Source: Bacteroidota bacterium
GTDB taxonomy: Bacteria; Bacteroidota; Bacteroidia; Chitinophagales; Chitinophagaceae
Assembly: GCA_018266575.1 (NCBI GenBank)
Contig: JAFEAE010000014.1
Span: forward strand, 1-64,000
Direction: 5' to 3'
Length of the DNA: 64,000 bases
Both the position numbers and the translations under genes were made by a program. Below the pieces are notes generated by a model that was given only the letters and a program-made list of their open reading frames with translations, was not told the DNA's origin and searched no databases. Of this stretch, positions 45,404 through 52,313 are shown piece by piece (positions within the stretch are counted from its first letter, which is position 1; each line of letters starts with the position of its first letter).

Positions 45404-46478
45404 GAGTAAGTATTCCATTCGCCCTGTTTTATGGGTTCATAAAAAAAATTCAGCAGGTGAATGCCCGTTAAAGATCAGGCTTACGATCAACCGGAAATCC
45501 ATGTACATAAATACCAACTTCAACCTGAAAGAATCGGAGTGGAATAAAGCCGCTAAAGAAGTGGTTGTAAAAAAGGGCGGCGCTTCAATGAATGCCCGCA
45601 TACGTCAGGAAATAACAAAAATCGAAGAGCAGATCAACGCTTATCTAATCCATGGCATACCGATCTCAATAGAATCTTTCAAAAGCAAAAAAGCAGGCAT
45701 ATCATTTAAAGATTTCGCTAAAGAGGTCCGATATGATGATACAGAAATAAACAGGCTTGAAAAATACCGCCCTGGGGTTTTGATCGGTGATATTGATGTG
45801 GCTTTCTTACGAAAGTTCGAACAGCACGAAAGAAGCAGAGGCATGTTTAATAATACCGTCAATTCTACCTTCAAATATCTCAGGAGAATAATTAACCAGG
45901 CTTATGCCGAAAAACTCATCAAAGAAAACCCGTTCAATGAGTATGATGTTCCAAAGTACATTCAGACGGACCGGACCTATTTACTCGAACACGAAAAACA
46001 GGAACTGATAAAACTTTTCGAAAAGGATTTATCACCGGCCCTATACAATACCCTTTGTTATTTTCTTTTAGGATGCTACTCAGGGCTCAGGCATTCCGAC
46101 TGGAAGCAGTTCAATGCTTCGATGGTTGAAGATGGATTTTTAAAACTCCGGGCGAGTAAAAATAAAGTAATGGTAGTGCTGCCGATCGGTCCGACCCTTC
46201 AAAGCATCATTGACCGGGTTATTGCCCTAAACAAACCGCCTTATGTTTTAGAGCAATGTAATTCTATCCTCAAATCACTTGGCGCCATGGCCGGGCTTAA
46301 AAAGCATTTGACCTGCCATGTGGCAAGGCATTCATTTGGATATATGTGTGCAGAAAAGAAACTACCGAAATCCGTGGCTGCAGAACTCATGGGGGTAACG
46401 GTAAATACGGTTAATGTTTATTTTCACTTATCAGGTGAAAACATTATCGATCAGGCGGCGGTTTTAAAAACGGTGTGA
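45402..46478 (+). CDS. int: Tyrosine recombinase / phage integrase
   Basis: 358 aa from ATG 45402 (MSKYSIRPVLWV); the open frame starts 15 codons earlier at 45357 inside the repeat region. N-terminal arm-binding domain of the Bacteroidota type (MYINTNFNLKESEWN), SAM-like core-binding domain (about 95-185), then the catalytic domain: R230 (GLRHSDW), H306-x-x-R309 (HVARHSF) and Y340 (VNVYFHL). Integrates the element, most likely at the adjacent tRNA-Arg. Ends 2 bp from the stop of the convergent 112-aa gene. Confidence 0.93.
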   Translation: MSKYSIRPVLWVHKKNSAGECPLKIRLTINRKSMYINTNFNLKESEWNKAAKEVVVKKGGASMNARIRQEITKIEEQINAYLIHGIPISIESFKSKKAGISFKDFAKEVRYDDTEINRLEKYRPGVLIGDIDVAFLRKFEQHERSRGMFNNTVNSTFKYLRRIINQAYAEKLIKENPFNEYDVPKYIQTDRTYLLEHEKQELIKLFEKDLSPALYNTLCYFLLGCYSGLRHSDWKQFNASMVEDGFLKLRASKNKVMVVLPIGPTLQSIIDRVIALNKPPYVLEQCNSILKSLGAMAGLKKHLTCHVARHSFGYMCAEKKLPKSVAAELMGVTVNTVNVYFHLSGENIIDQAAVLKTV

Positions 46479-46480
46479 AA

Positions 46481-46819
46481 TCATATATCCTTTTCAGATT
46501 CTCCAAAATATAAATCAAATAATTCTTTTGTTCCTTTTTCATAGGCAATGAGAGTAACTTTATTATTATTCACTCTTGAATTTACAAGAAATAAATCGAG
46601 TGTAACATGATAAATATAAGGAAATGAAATAGCGGAATAATGATGGTAATATTTTTCGATTGATACCCCTATAATGTGAAACCATTTGTGCCATACATCT
46701 ATATCAAAATCCAAATCATAGTCAACTTTCATTTTCTCAATATATTCTTCTATTGAGATTTGGCTTACACATTTGGAAATATTATTAATAAGCATTGAAT
46801 TGCAGATATTGAGAGGCAT
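46481..46819 (-). CDS. Hypothetical protein at the integrase end of the element
   Basis: 112 aa, no signal peptide. Rich in Tyr/His (IEKYYHHYSAISFPYIYHV) and acidic. No family recognised. It stands apart from the late operon, since a good terminator lies just upstream. It could be a moron or regulatory gene. Confidence 0.65.
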   Translation of the reverse strand: MPLNICNSMLINNISKCVSQISIEEYIEKMKVDYDLDFDIDVWHKWFHIIGVSIEKYYHHYSAISFPYIYHVTLDLFLVNSRVNNNKVTLIAYEKGTKELFDLYFGESEKDI

Positions 46820-46837
46820 TTTTTATTTGCAATATAC

Positions 46838-46865
46838 AAAAAACCCCTGCATAGAAATGCAAGGG
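46838..46865 (-). terminator. Intrinsic terminator of the phage late operon
   Basis: Stem CCCCTGCAT / ATGCAAGGG (one mismatch), 4-nt loop, followed on the minus strand by a run of six T. 39 bp beyond the stop of the 91-aa gene. Confidence 0.85.
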
Positions 46866-46904
46866 CTAAACCAAAACCATAACTGCTAATGAACACAAAA
46901 AAAA

Positions 46905-47180
46905 TCATTCATCCTGTAACTTGTCTTTATCGTGGTTATCTATTTTTCGGAAACCTTCTTTCCATAATGTGCGGGTCATGATTGCCGCTTTTTGTTCAAC
47001 TTCTTTTTCTTCGAGAGCCGGGAATAATTCATGTAACATTTCGTGAATGATAATTTCAAATTGCTTTTTGCCTCTTAATTTTTCATCAACAAAAATTTCC
47101 CCAAAGCCTTCACTTAATCCCCATGCCCCGGAACGACCAAGTTTTTGATAAGTAACTTTTATTGTTTTTCGCTGGCTCAT
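46905..47180 (-). CDS. Small putative zinc metallopeptidase-like phage protein
   Basis: 91 aa. Contains HEMLH (46-50), an HExxH zinc motif, followed by ELFPALEEKEVE, where a third ligand Glu is possible. This could be a minimal metallopeptidase or a phage accessory protein. Overlaps the upstream 65-aa gene by 4 bp. Confidence 0.7.
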   Translation of the reverse strand: MSQRKTIKVTYQKLGRSGAWGLSEGFGEIFVDEKLRGKKQFEIIIHEMLHELFPALEEKEVEQKAAIMTRTLWKEGFRKIDNHDKDKLQDE

Positions 47181-47374
47181 TCTTTATTCAGTAATATTTC
47201 TGCTTCCGGTGCGATCTCCGCACTGAAAGAACTTGTTTTACCTCCTACATATTTTCTGCTTTCAATTCTTGCAGCATCAGATAATTTTTCAACAACCGCA
47301 TAAAGTTCGGTAGCTGTCTGGCATCCGTATTTCTTTTTGATATACCTTAAAGTCTCTTTTTCTTTTTGTCCCAT
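47177..47374 (-). CDS. Hypothetical small phage protein
   Basis: 65 aa, charged and helical at the N-terminus (KEKETLRYIKKKYGCQTATELYAVVEKL), no membrane segment. Coupled to the HEMLH protein gene downstream. Family unknown. Confidence 0.6.
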   Translation of the reverse strand: MGQKEKETLRYIKKKYGCQTATELYAVVEKLSDAARIESRKYVGGKTSSFSAEIAPEAEILLNKE

Positions 47375-47428
47375 AAATGCAATTATAAATTTTCATATTT
47401 GCAGAATGTTGTTTAACTGCAATTATTA

Positions 47429-48613
47429 TCAATGCTTATATCCCCACTGTGTGTAATATTCATTATCGTAAAACGGAATAAATTCTGGCTTGAACCTTGT
47501 TACCGCTCCGTTTTGATCGGTTGAAAAATCCAGGATCCAGCCGCCGAGATGTGCCGCAATTCTTTTCTTTCGCATGAATGGCGTTTGATCTTGTGTACAT
47601 GCGGTTTGAATAACGTGTACACCCCTCACATAAGAATATTCGGCTTTGTGATAATGACCGATGAAAAGAATATCGGGCTTCTCTCCGCTCGTTAAACTTT
47701 CAACGATCTTTTGCGATGTGTAGCTGATCGCATACGTTGAACCGCCGCCCGGGTGCTGAACCCGAAGCCGCGTTTTTCCTTTTTTGCTTTTCAGGATTAT
47801 ATCCGCTTCCATGTGCCCGAGGTAAATCAAATCTTTTCTTCCCGAATCAATCGCTTTTGTTTCGGCATATTTCCCGATGTCAATCCCTTCGCGCTGCGTG
47901 TACCATCCTTCATGGTCATCGCCGCCAATAAAATAAGTAATGATGCCTTTTCTTTTCGGATAGTTTTCAACAAAATATTTTACCTGACGATCAAGCCCAT
48001 GCGCAAGCAGATCATGTTTATTGAATTTCGCTTCGCCATCAATCCAGTTGCCGGTATTGTAAACGATTTTTATTCCTTCTTTCTCGAAAAGGTCATAAAG
48101 CGCATTTAATACGTCAAGCCTTTCGTATTTGCTGCATAAATGATTATCACCCACGATTCCGAATCTATATGAATTTTGAGACATCTTCGAAACATCCAAA
48201 ACAAACGGTTCTTTTTTTGCAATGACCGTGGAGAATAAAACATTGCCACTATCCACTTTAATATTGTAACCCTCCTTTCGGAGTTCGTCAATAATTCCCC
48301 TGATTTTGGAAATGCCGGTATTAAACGCATCTGAAATTTCTTCTACTGATTTAACGGTTTTTCTTTTTACAAAATCAAGAACCTGGAATTTCAATTTTTC
48401 TTCCGGCGGCAACTCTTCTTTTTTTTCTACGCGGACCGTTACGGATTTGCGCCTTGATAATGGGTTAAATTTTTCAAGCTGACCTGAATCTCTCATTCGA
48501 TGTTTAACTGAATCAACATAACCGAATGTTGTCAGGCATGCTTCAGCAACTTCTTTACTTGATGCCGTTGGATGCTCTTTAAGGTATTGTTGTACCCTTT
48601 GTTTTACATTCAT
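47429..48613 (-). CDS. Metallophosphoesterase with N-terminal winged-helix domains
   Basis: 394 aa. Two short winged-helix-like regions (about 1-50, TASSKEVAEACLTTFG; about 73-125, VEEISDAFNTGISKIRGIIDEL), then a calcineurin-type phosphoesterase: GDNHL (metal ligands), TGNWIDGE, GGDDHEGW and GHYHKAEY. In the second motif an Asn replaces the usual Asp. May be a nuclease or phosphodiesterase acting on DNA. Abuts the glycosyltransferase gene. Confidence 0.82.
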   Translation of the reverse strand: MNVKQRVQQYLKEHPTASSKEVAEACLTTFGYVDSVKHRMRDSGQLEKFNPLSRRKSVTVRVEKKEELPPEEKLKFQVLDFVKRKTVKSVEEISDAFNTGISKIRGIIDELRKEGYNIKVDSGNVLFSTVIAKKEPFVLDVSKMSQNSYRFGIVGDNHLCSKYERLDVLNALYDLFEKEGIKIVYNTGNWIDGEAKFNKHDLLAHGLDRQVKYFVENYPKRKGIITYFIGGDDHEGWYTQREGIDIGKYAETKAIDSGRKDLIYLGHMEADIILKSKKGKTRLRVQHPGGGSTYAISYTSQKIVESLTSGEKPDILFIGHYHKAEYSYVRGVHVIQTACTQDQTPFMRKKRIAAHLGGWILDFSTDQNGAVTRFKPEFIPFYDNEYYTQWGYKH

Positions 48614-49387
48614 TTAAAAACGTTTTGTTGTTCTGCCGTTCCAGTTAGCGCCGAGCGATGCCGGTTCGCTTTCAAGATGGACGACAAGTAATTCAGGAAT
48701 TACTTTTCTATGTCTGCGATCCCATTGTAATGCAAATTGCACATCTGTTCTGCAGGCATCATTATGTGTAATTGGGTAGGGTTTTATTCTTGCACCCTTA
48801 TATTGATCTTCCGATGAATGCCACATCTGAAAAAATCCAATTGGGCAATATCCTTCGGAGTGATGTGCCCAGCGATGCCCGATTTCAAAACCTTTTGGAA
48901 GATTAACGCGGCAGTGATAATCGTTGCTGTTCCATCCAGAATATTGCAGTTTGTTCCATTGTTCACGAGACTTTACCATAACCCGGTCGCACCCATAAAT
49001 ATCTTCGGGATCAAGATGCGCAGCTTTTATGATGTTTCGGAAATTGGTAGGTAAAATAATATCGCTATCCATGTGAACCCGCCAGCCGTGTGATGATAAG
49101 TGCTGCAATCCTCTTTCGATCAAACGTCCTTTATTAAATTCACCATCGCGTTTATGATCCTCGGAGATTAATGTTTGCACTGAATATCTTCGGCATACTT
49201 CCCGCGTTTTTTCATCTTCTTTGCTTGTGATAATTATCCATCGGTCAAACTGCCCGATATTTCTTTTAATACATTCTTCTAAAAAATCATCATAGCCGAT
49301 ACAAACGGTTACGCATTCAATGCGTTCATTCATGTGATGATGTGGAGCGCAATGCCCGGGCCCGTAGAAATTTAATTCTTGTTGCAT
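48614..49387 (-). CDS. Glycosyltransferase-like phage protein (GT-A fold)
   Basis: 257 aa. GT-A-like start VTVCIGYDDFLEECI, a DxD-type motif in VHMDSDIILP (about 107-116), and downstream acceptor region YGCDRVMVKSREQW. It may modify host surface glycans, phage DNA or a virion protein. Unusual in a block next to lysis genes. Confidence 0.72.
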   Translation of the reverse strand: MQQELNFYGPGHCAPHHHMNERIECVTVCIGYDDFLEECIKRNIGQFDRWIIITSKEDEKTREVCRRYSVQTLISEDHKRDGEFNKGRLIERGLQHLSSHGWRVHMDSDIILPTNFRNIIKAAHLDPEDIYGCDRVMVKSREQWNKLQYSGWNSNDYHCRVNLPKGFEIGHRWAHHSEGYCPIGFFQMWHSSEDQYKGARIKPYPITHNDACRTDVQFALQWDRRHRKVIPELLVVHLESEPASLGANWNGRTTKRF

Positions 49388-49394
49388 TAGAGTT

Positions 49395-49652
49395 TTATTT
49401 TTTTGATTCTTGTAAAGCGTTATTGATCCATTCCCTTAAATACTTTTCTTTTTTTGGATTTTTATTACACAAGTCGATGTAATGTTTTATCCGATCGAGT
49501 TTTATATTTTGCGCTTTGATCACATTAACCAGGCTATCAAAATGCATCTGGTAGAACTGTGTTTGCCTGATTAGAAAATGAATACTATCCCTGCTCTGTG
49601 AAAAGCCGCGAACGGAAACAAAAAGCAAAACGATTATGATCAGTTTTTTCAT
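49395..49652 (-). CDS. Small exported protein, candidate i-spanin/Rz-like
   Basis: 85 aa. An N-terminal signal or anchor (KLIIIVLLFVSVRGFSQ) is followed by a helical, charged stretch. It overlaps the lysozyme stop by 4 bp, the typical place for a spanin. Homology to known spanins is not visible. Confidence 0.6.
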   Translation of the reverse strand: MKKLIIIVLLFVSVRGFSQSRDSIHFLIRQTQFYQMHFDSLVNVIKAQNIKLDRIKHYIDLCNKNPKKEKYLREWINNALQESKK

Positions 49653-50113
49653 TGTTGTTTTTGAATCGGCGAGAAATATAAATCCGCTTCTTTCATTCTC
49701 CGATTTGTCAGCCCTTCAATTTCTTTTCCCCCGGCTTTATTCCATCGCAAAAATTCATTTCGTATCTCCGGTTCATTCGGGTTCATGCGGATAACTTTAA
49801 TCATCGTGCTGCCGGAAAATGCACCCACGCCAACATTATATACAAATGAGCAAAGCGCATCAAACTGATTTTGGTTTAAAATCACTTTTTGCATCAGCCC
49901 ATTAATGGCATGAACTTTTAAATCAATATGCCACAGCAAAAGATCATTCGCTGCACTTTCTGAAATCATTTCACCTTGCTTTACTTTTGTTCCTTCGCGG
50001 TACATCGTACAACCGTAACCGATAGTCCAAATTCCCGCCGAGTCCTGATATGACCGTGCGCTGAATCCTTCAAATGATTTTATTAAGCTAATTCCGTTTA
50101 ATGAAATGTTCAT
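49649..50113 (-). CDS. Phage lysozyme, T4 type (GH24)
   Basis: 154 aa from ATG 50113 (MNISLNGISLIKSFEGF). The frame extends to 50260, but that part encodes no lysozyme and overlaps two micro-genes. Catalytic triad E15, D24, T30, with the same spacing as in T4 lysozyme (11, 20, 26), in SFEGFSARSYQDSAGIWTIG. Further motif NQFDALCSFVYNVGVGAF. Cleaves peptidoglycan. No signal peptide, so a holin should deliver it. Coupled by ATGA to the upstream 25-aa ORF. Confidence 0.93.
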   Translation of the reverse strand: MNISLNGISLIKSFEGFSARSYQDSAGIWTIGYGCTMYREGTKVKQGEMISESAANDLLLWHIDLKVHAINGLMQKVILNQNQFDALCSFVYNVGVGAFSGSTMIKVIRMNPNEPEIRNEFLRWNKAGGKEIEGLTNRRMKEADLYFSPIQKQQ

Positions 50114-50187
50114 AAGTGTTTGAGTAATTCGTAAGAGAGATAAAAAATAAATGCGAAAAATCCGATTGCGAGTAAAGTTGTTTTCAT
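50110..50187 (-). CDS. 25-aa single-helix micro-protein
   Basis: MKTTLLAIGFFAFIFYLSYE then LLKHL. Stop overlaps the lysozyme ATG (ATGA). One membrane helix. Possibly a small holin or antiholin-like peptide; short length makes this tentative. Confidence 0.5.
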   Translation of the reverse strand: MKTTLLAIGFFAFIFYLSYELLKHL

Positions 50188-50190
50188 GTA

Positions 50191-50280
50191 TTAATTTTTT
50201 AGAATAAAGGCGCAGTAGCATGAGAATCCTAACAAGATCACCATCAGTATTACTATCCACGCCTTTAAAAATTGTTTCAT
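50191..50280 (-). CDS. 29-aa single-helix micro-protein
   Basis: Begins MKQFLKAWIVILMVILLGF, one hydrophobic helix plus two Cys. Start overlaps the stop of the 162-aa gene by one base (TAATG), which supports translation. Role unknown, perhaps membrane-active. Confidence 0.5.
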   Translation of the reverse strand: MKQFLKAWIVILMVILLGFSCYCAFILKN

Positions 50281-50768
50281 TATTCTGCTGCTGTTTCTTG
50301 AGCTAAATCATTTTGCCAATCCTGGTATGCTTCTTCAACCGCGATTACTATTTCTGCAGCCGTTACTTTTGACCCGTCTATGTGTTCGGCAACGATCTTT
50401 TGAATAATATCGTATACCTGAACACCGAGATCAATAACCGCCTTTCCTTTTACGCCTACTGCTTTCTTACCTGCAACAGCTGTTACAATTGCTGTCTCAA
50501 ATGCTTTTATATCGGCATCAGTCGGGTTTGCCGGTAGCCCTGTAATAGCCAGTTCTGCGGCGATTGCATCGAGAACCGCCGTTTTTAATGCGGCGTTTAC
50601 CGTTTCTGCAATTTTTGTGTTGAAAGCGCCATCAATTATTTTTGCGATTGTGTCAACAATGCCGCTATCTTCTGCACCTTGTATTGCGTTTAATATTCCA
50701 ACAACTACGGGAGCAACTTTAACTTTTACATCGTTAAAGATTTTTGAGAGCCATGTCCATAAACTCAT
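50280..50768 (-). CDS. Hypothetical phage lysis-region protein
   Basis: 162 aa, Ala/Val/Ile-rich and helical, no clear signal peptide (SLWTWLSKIFNDVKVKVAPV). Family unknown to me. Overlaps both neighbours by coupling codons. Confidence 0.7.
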   Translation of the reverse strand: MSLWTWLSKIFNDVKVKVAPVVVGILNAIQGAEDSGIVDTIAKIIDGAFNTKIAETVNAALKTAVLDAIAAELAITGLPANPTDADIKAFETAIVTAVAGKKAVGVKGKAVIDLGVQVYDIIQKIVAEHIDGSKVTAAEIVIAVEEAYQDWQNDLAQETAAE

Positions 50769-50914
50769 AAATGAAATTTAATTTGTGTTAAAAAATATAT
50801 TGTCAGCCCAATTACCCCGGCAGCGAAAAGAAAAAACAAAATCTTCCAGTCATTTTTTGTAACTGTTGTTTTTCGTTTCTCTTGTGCGGGCCAGAATGAA
50901 TTATTTTTTTTCAT
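50765..50914 (-). CDS. 49-aa single-helix protein
   Basis: A basic N-terminus (KKNNSFWPAQEKRKTTVTK) is followed by one helix (ILFFLFAAGVIGLTIYFL). Its stop overlaps the ATG of the 162-aa gene (ATGA) and its start lies inside the upstream 67-aa gene. N-in membrane topology expected. Confidence 0.55.
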   Translation of the reverse strand: MKKNNSFWPAQEKRKTTVTKNDWKILFFLFAAGVIGLTIYFLTQIKFHL

Positions 50915-51104
50915 GCAAAATGTTCTTTAATAATTCTGCAACATCTGATTTTAAGTTGCCGATAAAAAAACTGCACTTTTGCTTTTGGTGATTAAAGGGT
51001 ACGGAAACAAAATGGTTTTCCCGTTTTACATTGATATCAGGATTAAATCTGCAACAGCTATGTTTTATAGGGCAATTTCGTCCTTCGCAATACGGCTCAA
51101 CCAT
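50901..51104 (-). CDS. Cys-rich small phage protein
   Basis: 67 aa with clustered cysteines (YCEGRNCPIKHSCCRF and KQKCSFF), suggesting a metal or Fe-S site. No signal peptide. Family unknown. Confidence 0.65.
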   Translation of the reverse strand: MVEPYCEGRNCPIKHSCCRFNPDINVKRENHFVSVPFNHQKQKCSFFIGNLKSDVAELLKNILHEKK

Positions 51105-51107
51105 TGC

Positions 51108-51371
51108 TCACGATTTTGTAACATCGCCTTTAATTACTGTTTGCGTTGGCGTAAAGAAATTTTTCAGCAAATACGCTGATGCGGAAATAGCCGCCATGTG
51201 CCACATATCAGTAAAATTGATCGTAAATTTTCCTTGCGAAAACGATGTTAGTGTAACCGTGATCGGTGTACTTAATGCAGCCACTAACAATGCTTTTAAA
51301 AAATCACGAACATTAAGCCAAAATTGTTTACTTGTCGTTACCGTTGCATTCGGTTGAGTTTCTATTGTCAT
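51108..51371 (-). CDS. Putative holin
   Basis: 87 aa, two hydrophobic segments (FLKALLVAALSTPITVTL, about 24-41; MWHMAAISASAYLL, about 56-69) and a short polar tail. Size, topology and place upstream of lysozyme fit a class II-like holin. No sequence family assigned. Confidence 0.65.
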   Translation of the reverse strand: MTIETQPNATVTTSKQFWLNVRDFLKALLVAALSTPITVTLTSFSQGKFTINFTDMWHMAAISASAYLLKNFFTPTQTVIKGDVTKS

Positions 51372-51382
51372 ACTTTCAAATT

Positions 51383-51442
51383 TTATTTATAATTCTGCCA
51401 GTCATCAAACCACTTCAATATTTTACGAAGCCATTTGATCAT
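51383..51442 (-). CDS. 19-aa micro-ORF
   Basis: MIKWLRKILKWFDDWQNYK, an amphipathic Trp/Lys helix. ATG overlaps the stop of the 52-aa ORF (ATGA). It could be a real peptide or a chance coupling ORF. Confidence 0.3.
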   Translation of the reverse strand: MIKWLRKILKWFDDWQNYK

Positions 51443-51597
51443 TTTTTGTTTCTGTTTTTAATGCGATACCAATAATCAACTATTGCAAGCCCGGAAGCAA
51501 TACAGGAAAGAACAATAGGAAATATTGCCGGGTTTATCATTCCCATTATTCCAAAAAACCATGATATAAGTAGGTAAAACCTTTCTGCGTGATGCAT
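51439..51597 (-). CDS. 52-aa two-helix membrane protein
   Basis: Two hydrophobic segments (FYLLISWFFGIMGM and IFPIVLSCIASGLAIV) and a basic tail (YRIKNRNKK). 13 bp downstream of the 118-aa gene. Second holin/antiholin candidate. Confidence 0.55.
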   Translation of the reverse strand: MHHAERFYLLISWFFGIMGMINPAIFPIVLSCIASGLAIVDYWYRIKNRNKK

Positions 51598-51610
51598 GTC
51601 TGAATATTTT

Positions 51611-51967
51611 TTAATTCGTTATTGTTACATTCGTATAAGCCGTATCTGATTTTTTTATCCGGTTATCTTTCACCACAAACCCAAACTGGTAAGAACCTGG
51701 AATTAATCCCCTAACTCTTGTTATTAATGCCGTTGGTGTTTCGATAATGATCTTTGATTTTGCTGCTTTTGTTTTTGCAAACCATTTATAAGTGATCTTA
51801 CTTGCCGACCTTGCATCAACAATGGCTTTGCCTTTTAAACAAACCATTGCAGATGTTTTGGTATTACCCAGCGGCATCGAATAACCTAAAGATTGCAAAG
51901 TGTCTGTCTGTGATCTGGCAGACAGAAAAAAAAGAAAAAGGATATTGGATATTAAAATGCGTTTCAT
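51611..51967 (-). CDS. Exported PKD/K319-like domain phage protein
   Basis: 118 aa from ATG 51967 with a signal peptide (RILISNILFLFFLSARSQ); an upstream in-frame ATG at 52048 would place the signal internally. The mature domain resembles a PKD or K319-type beta sandwich (ITYKWFAKTKAAKSKIIIE, GSYQFGFVVKDN, SDTAYTNVTI). Confidence 0.65.
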   Translation of the reverse strand: MKRILISNILFLFFLSARSQTDTLQSLGYSMPLGNTKTSAMVCLKGKAIVDARSASKITYKWFAKTKAAKSKIIIETPTALITRVRGLIPGSYQFGFVVKDNRIKKSDTAYTNVTITN

Positions 51968-51971
51968 GGAT

Positions 51972-52304
51972 TTATCGTTGATTATTTTGTTGAATAATTT
52001 TTCCTTTAAAAAGTTTCCATTTTCGTGTGTAAAGAGTTTGCTTTCCACTTATCCATCTTGCATTCCCTTTATATATTTCCACAATACCCTTAGTAACTAA
52101 AAAACATTCTGCGATCCGTTGAGCGCCGCCGTCATGTTTATAAAATGGAACCTGAATTTTTGCGGTATCCGATTTTTCAATCCTGTAAATAGTATCATGT
52201 AAATAAATTGGAACAGTAGCCGCCTGATCGTTTTTTGCAGGTTGACTAAAAGCGTTTACGCCTAATAGTGAGAATGTGAGAATTAAAATGATTAAATGTT
52301 TCAT
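51972..52304 (-). CDS. Small exported hypothetical phage protein
   Basis: 110 aa with a signal peptide (HLIILILTFSLLGVNAFSQ). The rest is polar beta-like sequence. No family recognised. Between the SGNH fibre gene (9-bp gap) and the PKD-like gene. Confidence 0.65.
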   Translation of the reverse strand: MKHLIILILTFSLLGVNAFSQPAKNDQAATVPIYLHDTIYRIEKSDTAKIQVPFYKHDGGAQRIAECFLVTKGIVEIYKGNARWISGKQTLYTRKWKLFKGKIIQQNNQR

Positions 52305-52313
52305 AACAGTTGT

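Noticed and set aside
49649..50260. Longer lysozyme start at 50260
   Set aside because: The added 49 residues precede the normal GH24 start and overlap two micro-genes; ATG 50113 is coupled to the upstream stop.
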